Shown piece by piece: positions 1 through 7,535 of a DNA stretch of 59,227 nt. Numbering within the stretch: position 1 is the stretch's first letter; each line of letters opens with the position of its first letter. Made by a program: the position numbers and the translations under genes. The stretch is from Mesorhizobium sp. Lineage in GTDB: Bacteria; Pseudomonadota; Alphaproteobacteria; Rhizobiales; Rhizobiaceae. The stretch spans positions 1 to 59,227 of the forward strand of contig SAQR01000044.1 in the NCBI GenBank assembly GCA_004020365.1, written 5' to 3'. The notes below the pieces were generated by a model. The model did not search any database. It was not told where the DNA came from and saw only the letters and a list, made by a program, of their open reading frames with translations.

Positions 1-1
1 G

Positions 2-157
2 CCGGAGAGCACGGCGTCCAATGCCGTCAGCTACACCACGCCAGTGGGCACGATCCTGATGAAGGGCGGCTTCGGGTCATTGCTTCCGGTAGACCTTTCT
101 CGAACCAAGGTCCGAAAGGGGTCGATTTTTCCGATTCCCGTGTGGACAATGGGGTGA
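2..157 (+). CDS. 3' end of an unidentified gene cut by the window edge
   Basis: This frame is open from the window edge to a TGA at 155-157, giving 51 residues without a visible start. The first half looks protein-like (it contains SYTTPVGTILMKGGF) and uses G/C-ending codons. The second half has less typical codons, so the end may be new sequence acquired after a rearrangement rather than the native C-terminus. No family was recognised. The neighbouring 2H phosphoesterase pseudogene and resolvase make truncation by recombination plausible. The frame could also be fortuitous. Confidence 0.35.
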   Translation, partial: PESTASNAVSYTTPVGTILMKGGFGSLLPVDLSRTKVRKGSIFPIPVWTMG

Positions 158-180
158 AAAGCCCTGGTTCATTCACAGGT

Positions 181-695
181 CTAGGAAAGCTTCCGAGAGT
201 CGATCTGGGTGACCGGCGGCCGCTCAAGAGCATCCGCCACATCGAATGTCATCGGGAATGACTCTAGCGGCTCATCAGCAAATGCCTTGGCCGCTAACCT
301 ATGTTTCGACAAAACCGATGAGGCAATGGTGCAGTGCGGACGCCAGAATTCGGGCCTATAGTGCGGATCGCCGTGCTGCTCGCCGACGAGCGAATGCAAT
401 CGGGCTTGGATATCCAACAACTCAGAATCCGCGAGGGGATTGAGCCAGAGAACCAATGGTTCGGTGTCGAAAACGCGAATGCGATCGAAGACCAGAGTGA
501 TGGGACGTACGCCCTTGAAGACCTCGAGCCCCGCAACCAGCAGTGTGGGATCTATGTCCTCGTAGCGCGCCAGCGTCATATGGGGTGCGTAGTTCATACT
601 GCGAATTGACGGCTCGTGCTCGAATGCCGAGACGCGTCCACCAGTTGCCAGAAGGACCGTGCGGTTCCTGAAGTCCGAATCGTGATGCCAAACAT
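181..695 (-). pseudogene. 2'-5' RNA ligase / 2H phosphoesterase family gene with a frameshift
   Basis: The 138-codon frame at 181-597 carries both signature motifs of 2H phosphoesterases, PHMTLARY and PHCTIAS, with their histidines 82 residues apart as in the LigT family. Its first histidine is only six residues from the apparent ATG at 597, whereas the family normally has about 35 residues before it. That missing part can be read upstream: YLMFGITIRTSG continues into RSFWQLVD in another frame. Adding one base near 636-640 would join it to RVSAFEHEPSIRS in the motif frame. The intact protein would start at ATG 695. No ATG, GTG or TTG exists in the motif frame upstream of 597. The simplest reading is a one-base deletion, either a real mutation or a sequencing error. 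The family processes 2'-5' or cyclic phosphodiester bonds in RNA or nucleotides. Confidence 0.65.
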
Positions 696-762
696 GAGGT
701 AACTCTTCGACAACTCAGGAAGCTGCGCAACGTCAGCAACGGGGTCCGATTTCAGCGGTCGC

Positions 763-878
763 CACCCTCTCATTAGGGTGCACCCCACAGTGACGGATGA
801 AAGTGACACATGCGACATGTCACAAAAGGGTTAGAATTGCGATAAATGTTACGTTATTGTGAGCTAGCCACCCTAATG
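763..878. promoter_or_regulatory. Candidate resolution site / operator upstream of the resolvase
   Basis: Repeats are dense here. CATTAGGGTG at 771-780 is mirrored exactly by CACCCTAATG at 869-878, a 10-bp inverted repeat bracketing 88 bp. GTGAC half-sites lie at 790-794, 803-807 and 878-882, with the inverted GTCAC at 819-823. The last two of the inner set form a dyad around CATGCGACATG. Resolvases of the Tn3 group bind several dyads in about 120 bp directly upstream of their gene, so location and layout fit a res site that doubles as operator. The exact subsites cannot be assigned by eye. Confidence 0.45.
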
Positions 879-894
879 TGACGGACATTGGACC

Positions 895-1761
895 TTGGCC
901 CGCATCGGTTACGCCCGCGTCAGCACCGCCGATCAGGATCTCGACATCCAGGTCGCTCGCCTCAAGGCGGCCGGCTGCGAAGTTATCCGTTCCGAAACCG
1001 GATCAGGCGCTGCGCGCACCGGGCGGACGGAACTCGACACGATCATGCAATTCCTGCACGCCGGCGACGAACTGGTTGTGCTGCGGTTGGACCGGCTCGG
1101 TCGTTCGACGCGCGATGTTCTGAACCTGGTCCATGAACTTGACGAAAGGGGAGCCTCGCTGCGTGTGCTCGAGCCGGAGGTGACGACATCCGGCAGTATG
1201 GGCCGGATGGTCATTACTATTCTCGGCATGGTCGCTGACATGGAACTGAGGTTTATCAAGGATCGCCAAAGAGCAGGCATTGAGGCCGCCAGGGCCGAAG
1301 GCGTTTACAAGGGACGTGCCAAGACGGTGGACGACGACGAGATCCGTCGCCGCATCGCCGCTGGCGCAAGCAAGGCCGGGGTCGCCCGTGACCTCAGGAT
1401 ATCCCGAATGACGGTTTATCGCGCGCTTGATGCTATCCCGGACAAGACGGCACTACCCGAAAAGCCGCCATCCGCCACCATTGCCCTGCATCTGATTGTC
1501 GAGAATTTCAACAAACGCGGGCGGGGCCGAAAGCCAGCCCGGGATCAGATTGAGGCGATGCTTGAGCGCGACTATGCCATGGTCAAGCTCGGCGATTGCG
1601 ACTACCGCCTGACCGTGCCTTACGACACCGATCCGGACGGCGTTGGCCTCGACGAGGAAATCAATCATCTCCAGATGGAGATGTTCAACATAGCCGAGAG
1701 TTTCAGATGTTCCATCGAAACCGATATCCGTGAGATCGGTGGAAGACGCAGGGCCTGGTAG
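895..1761 (+). CDS. Serine recombinase (resolvase family) with C-terminal extension
   Basis: This 288-residue protein starts at TTG 895, which places the catalytic motif YARVSTADQ at residues 6-14 with the nucleophilic serine at about residue 10. The catalytic domain continues through the conserved arginine-containing LRLDRLGRSTRD and ends near residue 140. A helix-turn-helix follows at about 145-180 (SKAGVARDLRISRMTVYRAL). About 95 further residues form an extension absent from the classic 185-residue Tn3/gamma-delta resolvases but known from long resolvases such as that of ISXc5. No transposase lies nearby, so this is a solitary recombinase, perhaps left by a lost transposon or serving a local inversion or resolution site. 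The repeats at 763-878 are its likely binding site. The TTG start has only a weak ribosome-binding site. Confidence 0.9.
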   Translation: MARIGYARVSTADQDLDIQVARLKAAGCEVIRSETGSGAARTGRTELDTIMQFLHAGDELVVLRLDRLGRSTRDVLNLVHELDERGASLRVLEPEVTTSGSMGRMVITILGMVADMELRFIKDRQRAGIEAARAEGVYKGRAKTVDDDEIRRRIAAGASKAGVARDLRISRMTVYRALDAIPDKTALPEKPPSATIALHLIVENFNKRGRGRKPARDQIEAMLERDYAMVKLGDCDYRLTVPYDTDPDGVGLDEEINHLQMEMFNIAESFRCSIETDIREIGGRRRAW

Positions 1762-1823
1762 CAACGAACGTTCCCTGCCTGTTCTACAACTTGGCCAAAA
1801 TTGCAGCTTCGGGCCAACTGGGC

Positions 1824-2057
1824 CTACGAGGCCGAAAACCTCACGCTCACGCCGCGCTGCCGAAAATAAGCCTGCATCAGCTTGCGGCCCGAACGGTTGT
1901 TCTGCGCCAGTCTGGTCGGATCGAACACCGCCTGTTCTATCCCCTCTCGCGTCATCGCCGCTTTGAGCGCCGCGATATGTGCGTCGATGTCGGCATTGTT
2001 CGCCCGAAGCGACGCATAGATGCTGTCGGTGGCCTCGGCCACGGTCGGCTCGCTCAC
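1824..2057 (-). CDS. Small conserved-looking protein of unknown function
   Basis: This 77-residue protein starts at GTG 2057, seven bases after an AAGGAG ribosome-binding site (complement of 2065-2070), which is the main reason to accept the gene and its start. The protein is largely helical and charged, with an alanine-rich first half (residues 1-35) and a basic C-terminal part containing RLAQNNRSGRKLMQAYFRQR. It has no signal peptide, membrane segment or recognised domain. It converges with the resolvase gene, which ends 62 bases away. The basic RSGRKLMQAYF stretch would suit nucleic-acid or protein binding, but that is a guess. A longer frame on the same strand (1453-2097) covers the resolvase gene and is not considered real. 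Confidence 0.65.
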   Translation of the reverse strand: MSEPTVAEATDSIYASLRANNADIDAHIAALKAAMTREGIEQAVFDPTRLAQNNRSGRKLMQAYFRQRGVSVRFSAS

Positions 2058-2627
2058 GGGTGTACTCCTTTTGGCTATTCGGGCGGCGGCTTAGCACAGA
2101 TCAGCGGCTTCGCCGATACCGATAAAACAGCTAGATGGGCGGCAACAGTGTCCCTTGGGACTTAAAAGGGATGCCGATGACGCGCGCCAACGGCTCGCTG
2201 CTTTCGGGAATGGTGTCGCCCGTGGTGAACGGCCGATAGGGGGGCGCATTACTGTCGCCTGCCTGGGCCGGAACCAGACTCGCCGACTGTTTAAGCCCAT
2301 TGACTTCCGGAGGTCAGGTGCGCGACCCACGCGGTGGGACACGACCCGCTCGACTCCACCCTTGAAAATATCAATTTCTGCCAACGCCGCCGTCCGAATT
2401 TCCGCTACCAGAATCCGAGATGATCAATACCAGTGAAATGATGCAGGTTCTTCTGGACCAGCGTGGCAGCTGAGCAAGTCGCAGCTTCCCGGGTTCTGCA
2501 TATCGACCCTCTTGGGTAATTGATAATTGCGCCGTCATGTTCCAAAACAGGTCGGTGGACCCACGAGGATGGTTTCGTGCGGGGTCGTCCACAGTCCTCA
2601 GGCGAGAATTCCAAAAGACGTTCAACA
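2058..2627. other. Intergenic region without a supported gene
   Basis: No convincing gene was found in these 570 bases. A 60-codon minus-strand frame at 2131-2313 has protein-like composition near its end (YRPFTTGDTIPESSEPL) but no start codon, so it can only be a decayed gene end. The last 150 bases are less GC-rich and probably hold the promoter of the glycosyltransferase operon starting at 2628. No clear -35/-10 pair could be assigned. Confidence 0.4.
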
Positions 2628-3842
2628 ATGACCCAGCACGCACAAAATGCTCGAATTCTCATGTACAGCCACGACACGTTCGGGCTCGGCCACTTGCAGC
2701 GCTGCCGGACGATCGCGCATTCGCTGGTCGAGGAGTTCCGCGGACTTCAGGTGCTTATCATTTCGGGTGCGACTATCGCCGGCGCCTTCGACTACCGCGC
2801 CCGTGTCGACTTCGTGAAGATCCCCAGCGTCATCAAGCTGCGTAACGGCGAGTACACCTCGCTGGAAAAGGATATCGATCTGCATGAGACGCTAAGATTG
2901 CGCCAGTCTATCATCCGCCACACAGCCGAGACCTTCCGGCCGGATATCTTCATCGTCGACAAGGAACCGCTCGGCCTGCGCGGTGAGATCGAGGACACGC
3001 TGTCCTACCTCAAGACGCGGGGCACCACGCTCGTGCTTGGCCTGCGCGAGGTGATGGACGCCCCGCATCTGCTCGAAGCAGAGTGGGCACACAGGGATGT
3101 GATGCGCAAGATAGGCCTGTTCTACGACAAGATCTGGGTCTATGGTCCGCCGGATTTCTACGATCCGTTGACCGGTTTGGATGTGCCGCCTGCTGTCAGG
3201 GCAAAGATGAAGTTCGTCGGTTTCCTGCAACGGAGCCTGCAGAAGAACGAGTTGCCCGGCCACCGGCCCGAGGGCGATTACATCCTCGTTACCACCGGTG
3301 GCGGCGGTGACGGCGGCGACCTGATCCACAGTGTCATCGATGCCTATCAGCAGGATCCGCAATTGCAGCATAGGGCGCTGATCGTGCTTGGGCCTTACAT
3401 GCCGGCGCGCAAGCGCAACAAGCTGCTCAAGAAGGGGGCCAAGATCCCCTATATCAAGATCATCGAGTTCGACAACCGCATGGAAGATCTGATTGCCGGC
3501 GCCAAGGCGGTAGTGGCGATGGGCGGTTACAACACCTATTGCGAGATACTGTCTTTCGACAAGCCGGCGCTGATCGTGCCGCGCGTCGAGCCCCGCGAGG
3601 AACAACTGATCCGAGCACGGCGCGCAGCCGAACTCGGCCTCATCGAGATGCTTTTGCCGGAAGAAGCCGAGGATTCGCAGCGGTTTGCCGATGCACTGGA
3701 GGTGCTGCCGGACCGGCCCGGCCCATCGCAGAGCCATCCGCATCTGACGCTGGAAGGGCTGCCTCACATTTCCGAAATCGTCTCGGAACTGCTCGACCGG
3801 CGGGGCGGCCAGCACCTTTCGGTCATTGAAGGCATGATCTGA
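2628..3842 (+). CDS. Predicted glycosyltransferase of the COG4671 type
   Basis: This 404-residue protein begins MTQHAQNARILMYSHDTFG. The motif SHDTFGLGHLQRC and the C-terminal MGGYNTYCEIL followed by a PR-E-EQ pattern are characteristic of the predicted glycosyltransferases grouped as COG4671, which have a GT-B fold related to the MurG / family 28 enzymes. The N-terminal half would bind acceptor and the C-terminal half (from about residue 215, with TTGGGGDGGDLI) the nucleotide sugar. An upstream in-frame ATG at 2520 would add 36 residues without homologous character, so ATG 2628 is preferred. It is the first gene of a three-gene operon and ends one base before the next start. Substrates cannot be predicted. 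A surface polysaccharide or glycolipid is likely given the neighbours. Confidence 0.82.
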   Translation: MTQHAQNARILMYSHDTFGLGHLQRCRTIAHSLVEEFRGLQVLIISGATIAGAFDYRARVDFVKIPSVIKLRNGEYTSLEKDIDLHETLRLRQSIIRHTAETFRPDIFIVDKEPLGLRGEIEDTLSYLKTRGTTLVLGLREVMDAPHLLEAEWAHRDVMRKIGLFYDKIWVYGPPDFYDPLTGLDVPPAVRAKMKFVGFLQRSLQKNELPGHRPEGDYILVTTGGGGDGGDLIHSVIDAYQQDPQLQHRALIVLGPYMPARKRNKLLKKGAKIPYIKIIEFDNRMEDLIAGAKAVVAMGGYNTYCEILSFDKPALIVPRVEPREEQLIRARRAAELGLIEMLLPEEAEDSQRFADALEVLPDRPGPSQSHPHLTLEGLPHISEIVSELLDRRGGQHLSVIEGMI

Positions 3843-3843
3843 G

Positions 3844-5088
3844 TTGCAACATCGAAAGATCGTCGTGGTTCTGAAGGGCTATCCGCGGCTGTCGGAAACC
3901 TTCATCGCGCAAGAACTGCGCGGTCTGGAGCGTGCGGGGTTCGAACTGATACTCGTTGCGCTCAGGCGGCCGACCGAGGCAAAACGCCACCCCGTGCATG
4001 ACGAGATCAAAGCGCCGGTCCATTATCTGCCGGAATATCTGCATGAAGAGCCGCTGCGCGTGGTTCGCTCGCTGTTTGCTTATCTGCTGCGGCCGGGCTT
4101 CTGGCGCGCGCTTGGATCGCTGGCTATCGACCTCAGCCGCGACTTTACGCGCAATCGCGCGCGCCGCTTCGGGCAAGCGCTCGTGCTGGCGGCCGAATGG
4201 CCGCAAGACGCGGGCTGGCTGCACGCACATTTTGCGCACACACCGGCATCGGTGACGCGCTATGCCAGCCAGCTTCTTGGCCTGCCCTGGAGCTGCTCGG
4301 CCCATGCCAAGGACATCTGGACTTCGGCGGACTGGGATCTGGCTGGCAAGCTTTCCTCGGCGCGCTGGACGGTCACTTGCACGAAAACCGGCTTCGACCG
4401 TCTGAAAAAACTCGCTAACGGCAACTCGTCTGTGCATCTGAGCTATCATGGGCTCGACCTTGATCGCTTCGGCAGTTTCGGCGAGGCGCGAAAACAGCAT
4501 GACGGCTCCGCGCCGGACGAACCGGTTGTCATTCTGAGTGTCGGGCGCGCAGTTGAAAAGAAAGGTTATGATACGTTGCTGGAGGCCCTTGCCCTCTTGC
4601 CTGGTGATTTGGCTTGGCGTTTCGAGCATATCGGCGGCGGCGATGAACTGGAACGGTTCAAGGCGCTGGCGCAAAAGCTCGGCCTGGATGGCCGCGTCTT
4701 TTGGAAAGGCGCGCTTGCGCAGGAGGAGGTGCTTGAGCACTACCGCTGCGCCGACATCTTCGCCCTGGCCTGCAGGATCGCCGCAAATGGCGACCGGGAC
4801 GGTCTGCCGAATGTTCTGGTCGAGGCGGCTAGCCAGCGGCTTGCCTGCGTGTCGACCGATATTTCCGGCGTGCCGGAGCTTTTATCGCCGGATGAAACCG
4901 GGCTGCTGGTTCCGACGGAAGACCCGATTGCCTTGGCACAGGCGCTAGAGCGCCTGATCCGTGATCCCGTGTTGCGCGCCCGCCTCGGCGACGCCGCAGA
5001 GCGGCGCGTGCGCGGCAATTTCGATCATATGGCAAGCATTGGACAGCTCAAGGAACTGTTCGAGCGGGAGTGGCGGATCGCCGAATGA
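3844..5088 (+). CDS. Glycosyltransferase family 4 (GT-B)
   Basis: This 414-residue protein uses a TTG start at 3844, one base after the previous stop, which implies translational coupling. The N-terminal half has the acceptor-side pattern LSETFIAQELRGLERAGF and HAHFAHTPASVTRYA. The C-terminal half has the nucleotide-sugar-binding pattern SVGRAVEKKGYDTLLEAL (about residues 236-253) and GLPNVLVEAAS followed by SGVPELL and TGLLVP, as in retaining GT4 enzymes. It acts in the cytoplasm or at the inner membrane face, adding a sugar to a growing glycan or lipid carrier. Its stop overlaps the start of the next glycosyltransferase (ATGA at 5085-5088). Donor and acceptor are unknown. Confidence 0.88.
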   Translation: MQHRKIVVVLKGYPRLSETFIAQELRGLERAGFELILVALRRPTEAKRHPVHDEIKAPVHYLPEYLHEEPLRVVRSLFAYLLRPGFWRALGSLAIDLSRDFTRNRARRFGQALVLAAEWPQDAGWLHAHFAHTPASVTRYASQLLGLPWSCSAHAKDIWTSADWDLAGKLSSARWTVTCTKTGFDRLKKLANGNSSVHLSYHGLDLDRFGSFGEARKQHDGSAPDEPVVILSVGRAVEKKGYDTLLEALALLPGDLAWRFEHIGGGDELERFKALAQKLGLDGRVFWKGALAQEEVLEHYRCADIFALACRIAANGDRDGLPNVLVEAASQRLACVSTDISGVPELLSPDETGLLVPTEDPIALAQALERLIRDPVLRARLGDAAERRVRGNFDHMASIGQLKELFEREWRIAE

Positions 5089-6281
5089 AGCGGCTGCGCG
5101 CTTTCTTCTATGTCCAGCACCTGCTCGGTATCGGCCATCTCGCGCGCGCCAGCCGCATTGCGGCGGCTCTGGTCGATGACGGGTTTGACGTAACCGTCGT
5201 GACCGGCGGAGCCCCGATCGCGGGGTTTCCGGGAGTGGGTGTGAAATCTGTCACCCTGCCACCTGTCACCTCCGGTGATGAAGGATTTTCCGGACTTGTC
5301 GACCTGCAGGGCAAACCCATCGACGATGATTTCAAGAAATTGCGTTCAGACATGCTGCTGCAGGCGTTCCGGGATTGCAGGCCTGATATCGTCATTGTCG
5401 AGGCGTTTCCATTTGGACGCCGGCAGATGCGTTTCGAACTCCTGCCGCTGATCGAGGCCATCGACGCGACGACGCCCAGACCGCTGCTGGCGACGTCCGT
5501 CCGTGATATCCTTCAGGAGCGCGTCAAGCCGGGCCGAAACGAGGAAGCGGTCGATCTGATCAACAGGCATTTCGACCTTGTCATGGTGCACGGCGATCCG
5601 GCTTTCGCAACCCTAGACAAGACATTTCCACTGGCTGGGGCGATCAAGGTCGAGGTCACCTACACAGGGCTCGTTGCCGCGCCGCCACCGCCCGCGGCCT
5701 CCGAGCGCTTCGACGTTCTGGTGTCGGTTGGCGGCGGGGCTGCCGGAAAGAGCCTTGTCAGTTCCACCATCGCAGCGGCGCGGAACGCCAACGACGCTTG
5801 GAAATGGTGTTTGATCACCGGCCCAAACCTGCCGAAGGACGAGTTTGACGCGATCGCACCGGATGCCCCGCCGGCCCTGTCCATCTTCCGGTTCCGCGAG
5901 GATTTCGCAAGCCTGCTGACCGGCGCCCGCCTGTCGGTCTCGCAGGCGGGTTACAACACGGTCTGCGATGTCCTGCGCTCGGGTTGTCGCTCCCTGCTCG
6001 TTCCATTTGCAGCCGGCGGGGAAACCGAACAGACGGTTCGCGCCCTGATGCTCGAAGAACTCGGTCTTGCAATGGTGCTGACGGAGAAGGACCTAACGCC
6101 TGAAGGTTTGGCGCAAGCGATCGAACAGGCGCTTGCGCAACCGACGCCAGCCGCGCATCGTCTCGATCTGGAAGGCGCGCGTCGCTCGGCGCAAATTCTG
6201 CGCCAGCGGTATCGAACATGGTCCCTAAAAGTGGGGCCCGGTTTCGGAAAAGTTCATGATCAAACAGACGATAGATGCTAA
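5085..6281 (+). CDS. Second COG4671-type glycosyltransferase, C-terminus altered by a repeat
   Basis: ATG 5085 overlaps the preceding stop and gives 398 residues. A start at 5070 is also open but lies inside the upstream gene. The N-terminus FYVQHLLGIGHLARASRIA matches the same family as the gene at 2628, as do VSVGGGAAGKSLV and SQAGYNTVCDVLRSG in the C-terminal half, so the operon has two paralogues flanking a GT4 enzyme. The last 20 or so residues (from about WSLKVGPGFGK) are encoded by an interspersed palindromic repeat that begins near 6214, so the native C-terminus has been replaced or extended. A glycan or glycolipid product is inferred from context only. Confidence 0.82.
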   Translation: MKRLRAFFYVQHLLGIGHLARASRIAAALVDDGFDVTVVTGGAPIAGFPGVGVKSVTLPPVTSGDEGFSGLVDLQGKPIDDDFKKLRSDMLLQAFRDCRPDIVIVEAFPFGRRQMRFELLPLIEAIDATTPRPLLATSVRDILQERVKPGRNEEAVDLINRHFDLVMVHGDPAFATLDKTFPLAGAIKVEVTYTGLVAAPPPPAASERFDVLVSVGGGAAGKSLVSSTIAAARNANDAWKWCLITGPNLPKDEFDAIAPDAPPALSIFRFREDFASLLTGARLSVSQAGYNTVCDVLRSGCRSLLVPFAAGGETEQTVRALMLEELGLAMVLTEKDLTPEGLAQAIEQALAQPTPAAHRLDLEGARRSAQILRQRYRTWSLKVGPGFGKVHDQTDDRC

Positions 6282-6404
6282 CGCGCGTCGCGTCTGGCGA
6301 GGTACGCGCGACGCGCTTCAACTCCTCGTTTTATGCATCGTTGTCCCAGAACCGCTACGCACCCTCGGGTCGGGCCCGAGGGCGTGCTCTTGGGCGAAAA
6401 TGCA
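6214..6404. repeat. Rhizobiales-type palindromic intergenic repeat element
   Basis: The stretch begins with CTAAAAGTGGGGCCCGG and TTTCGGAAAAGTTCATGATC, the hallmark of a repeat family scattered between genes in Mesorhizobium, Brucella and relatives. It then contains a strong hairpin at 6283-6316 and a second at 6362-6382. It fills the gap between two convergent genes and overlaps the 3' end of the glycosyltransferase gene at 5085-6281. The identification rests on memory of the family; a genome-wide search would confirm it. Confidence 0.6.
6283..6316. terminator. GC-rich hairpin between convergent genes
   Basis: GCGCGTCGCGT at 6283-6293 pairs with ACGCGCGACGCGC at 6304-6316, forming a very stable stem. 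A second stem, CCCTCGGG (6362-6369) with CCCGAGGG (6375-6382), follows. Both lie between the end of the glycosyltransferase operon and the end of the methyltransferase gene read from the other strand, so they can stop transcription in both directions. Neither has a long T-run. Confidence 0.45.
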
Positions 6405-7079
6405 TCAAACAGTTCCAATCAGCATGAAGCGCGCATAATTTTTTGTCGGCAGTTCGCCGGAGAACCGCACCTCCCGCAGCACCGCCATTGCTTCGAAGGC
6501 TGCAAGTGAAGCCACGCAGTTGATGTGCGTCGGCTCGCTGAAATAATCGTTCGATTGCAGCAAGACAGTCGTGCCCCGCGGAAGCAGAGCAAGCCAGGCG
6601 CGCAGATCGGCTATGTGTTCGCAGCTCGTATTGACCACCAGGTCGGGCCGCCCGGCCGCATAGTCGAGTGCGTACATATCTGCCGTCAGCGCCCTGAACC
6701 GGTCGCCGGCTTCCCGGTTGAGGGTCCGGGCGACCGGCGCGACTTCGGGATCGATGTCGATGCTATCGACCGCCGCGATGTCGAAGCGGGCGTCGTTGAA
6801 AAGCATTGCCGGTAATACGCCGTACCATCCACCCAGAACCCATATGCGTCCGAACCGGCCGCCGCAGGTTTCGAATAGCCTGTCGAGCGCCCACATCTTG
6901 CAAGCGACCTGCTTGTGGTTGAAGGCGTTGACGATATCGGCGTTCGGATGCTTGGTGATGACGCGCGCCAGCCCTGCCACCAGGGGGCACTTGACGTAGG
7001 CAGCAATTCCCCGCGTCAGGTCAAAGGCTTGCTCGTGCCAGTCCATGCCGGCATTGCGTGGTTGCGTGACATCCATCAT
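6405..7079 (-). CDS. Class I SAM-dependent methyltransferase-like protein
   Basis: The preferred starts are the adjacent ATGs at 7079 and 7076, giving 224 residues. A longer frame to 7232 adds a low-complexity stretch and would overlap the divergent gene. Residues around RIWVLGGWYGVLPAML resemble motif I of Rossmann methyltransferases, followed by an acidic VDSIDIDPEVAP (motif II) and DLVVNTSCEHIADL (motif IV region). The protein has no membrane segment. It converges on the glycosyltransferase operon, separated by the repeat element, so it could methylate a sugar or small metabolite. The glycine-rich loop is short (LGGWYG), so the class is likely but the substrate is open. Confidence 0.72.
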   Translation of the reverse strand: MMDVTQPRNAGMDWHEQAFDLTRGIAAYVKCPLVAGLARVITKHPNADIVNAFNHKQVACKMWALDRLFETCGGRFGRIWVLGGWYGVLPAMLFNDARFDIAAVDSIDIDPEVAPVARTLNREAGDRFRALTADMYALDYAAGRPDLVVNTSCEHIADLRAWLALLPRGTTVLLQSNDYFSEPTHINCVASLAAFEAMAVLREVRFSGELPTKNYARFMLIGTV

Positions 7080-7152
7080 ATTCGTCTTGTAGGTTGGGAT
7101 TTCGGGCGACACAACGCAATCTTGCCTCCCGGAAGGCTGTTGATTCGCGGAC

Positions 7153-7518
7153 GTGATTATGCTGCAAGCCGCTTCGCCATTGCCCGGTGCCGGAGAGAGC
7201 CTGTTGCATCTGTCCGGACCATCGGCGTCCATCCGCCAGCACCAGCCGCGCAGCTGCGGCCTCGTGCTGCTCTTCTATTCGCCGAAATCCTACCGAAGCC
7301 GCGAACCGTTTGGCCAGGTGCCTTCTTCGATGATCAGCAATGCCCATGTCGTTGTCATCAACCATGCGCCGGAACTGGATCGCGCCGCCTCGCCTTCCAT
7401 CGTTGAGCGCAGGACAATCCCCGTGCGCTGCAGCTTCGAGCTTGTCGTTGGCGACGAAGAAATTGCCGAGACGCCATTCGCCAGCAGGTGCTTTTACGTC
7501 CTGCATCCTTCCAACTGA
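7153..7518 (+). CDS. Hypothetical protein upstream of the ABC exporter
   Basis: This 121-residue protein starts at GTG 7153 or ATG 7159. Neither has a good ribosome-binding site. The N-terminal 40 residues are low-complexity, but the rest is protein-like, including GLVLLFYSPKSYRS, SNAHVVVINHAPELD and CSFELVVGDEEIAETPF, alternating hydrophobic strands as in a small beta-rich domain. An antisense frame (7021-7527) is rich in arginine and alanine and looks like a shadow. It lies 17 bases before the ABC exporter gene and probably shares its operon. No family recognised. The 73 bases to the divergent methyltransferase gene should hold both promoters. Confidence 0.5.
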   Translation: MIMLQAASPLPGAGESLLHLSGPSASIRQHQPRSCGLVLLFYSPKSYRSREPFGQVPSSMISNAHVVVINHAPELDRAASPSIVERRTIPVRCSFELVVGDEEIAETPFASRCFYVLHPSN

Positions 7519-7535
7519 AGGGTCCACAGCCGCAT

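Noticed and set aside
2131-2313. 60-codon minus-strand frame with protein-like end
   Set aside because: No start codon and no recognised family; at most a decayed gene end, so it was not listed as a feature.
7021-7527. 168-codon minus-strand frame opposite the small gene at 7153
   Set aside because: Shadow-like composition and it would overlap the methyltransferase gene by 59 bases; the plus-strand reading is more protein-like.
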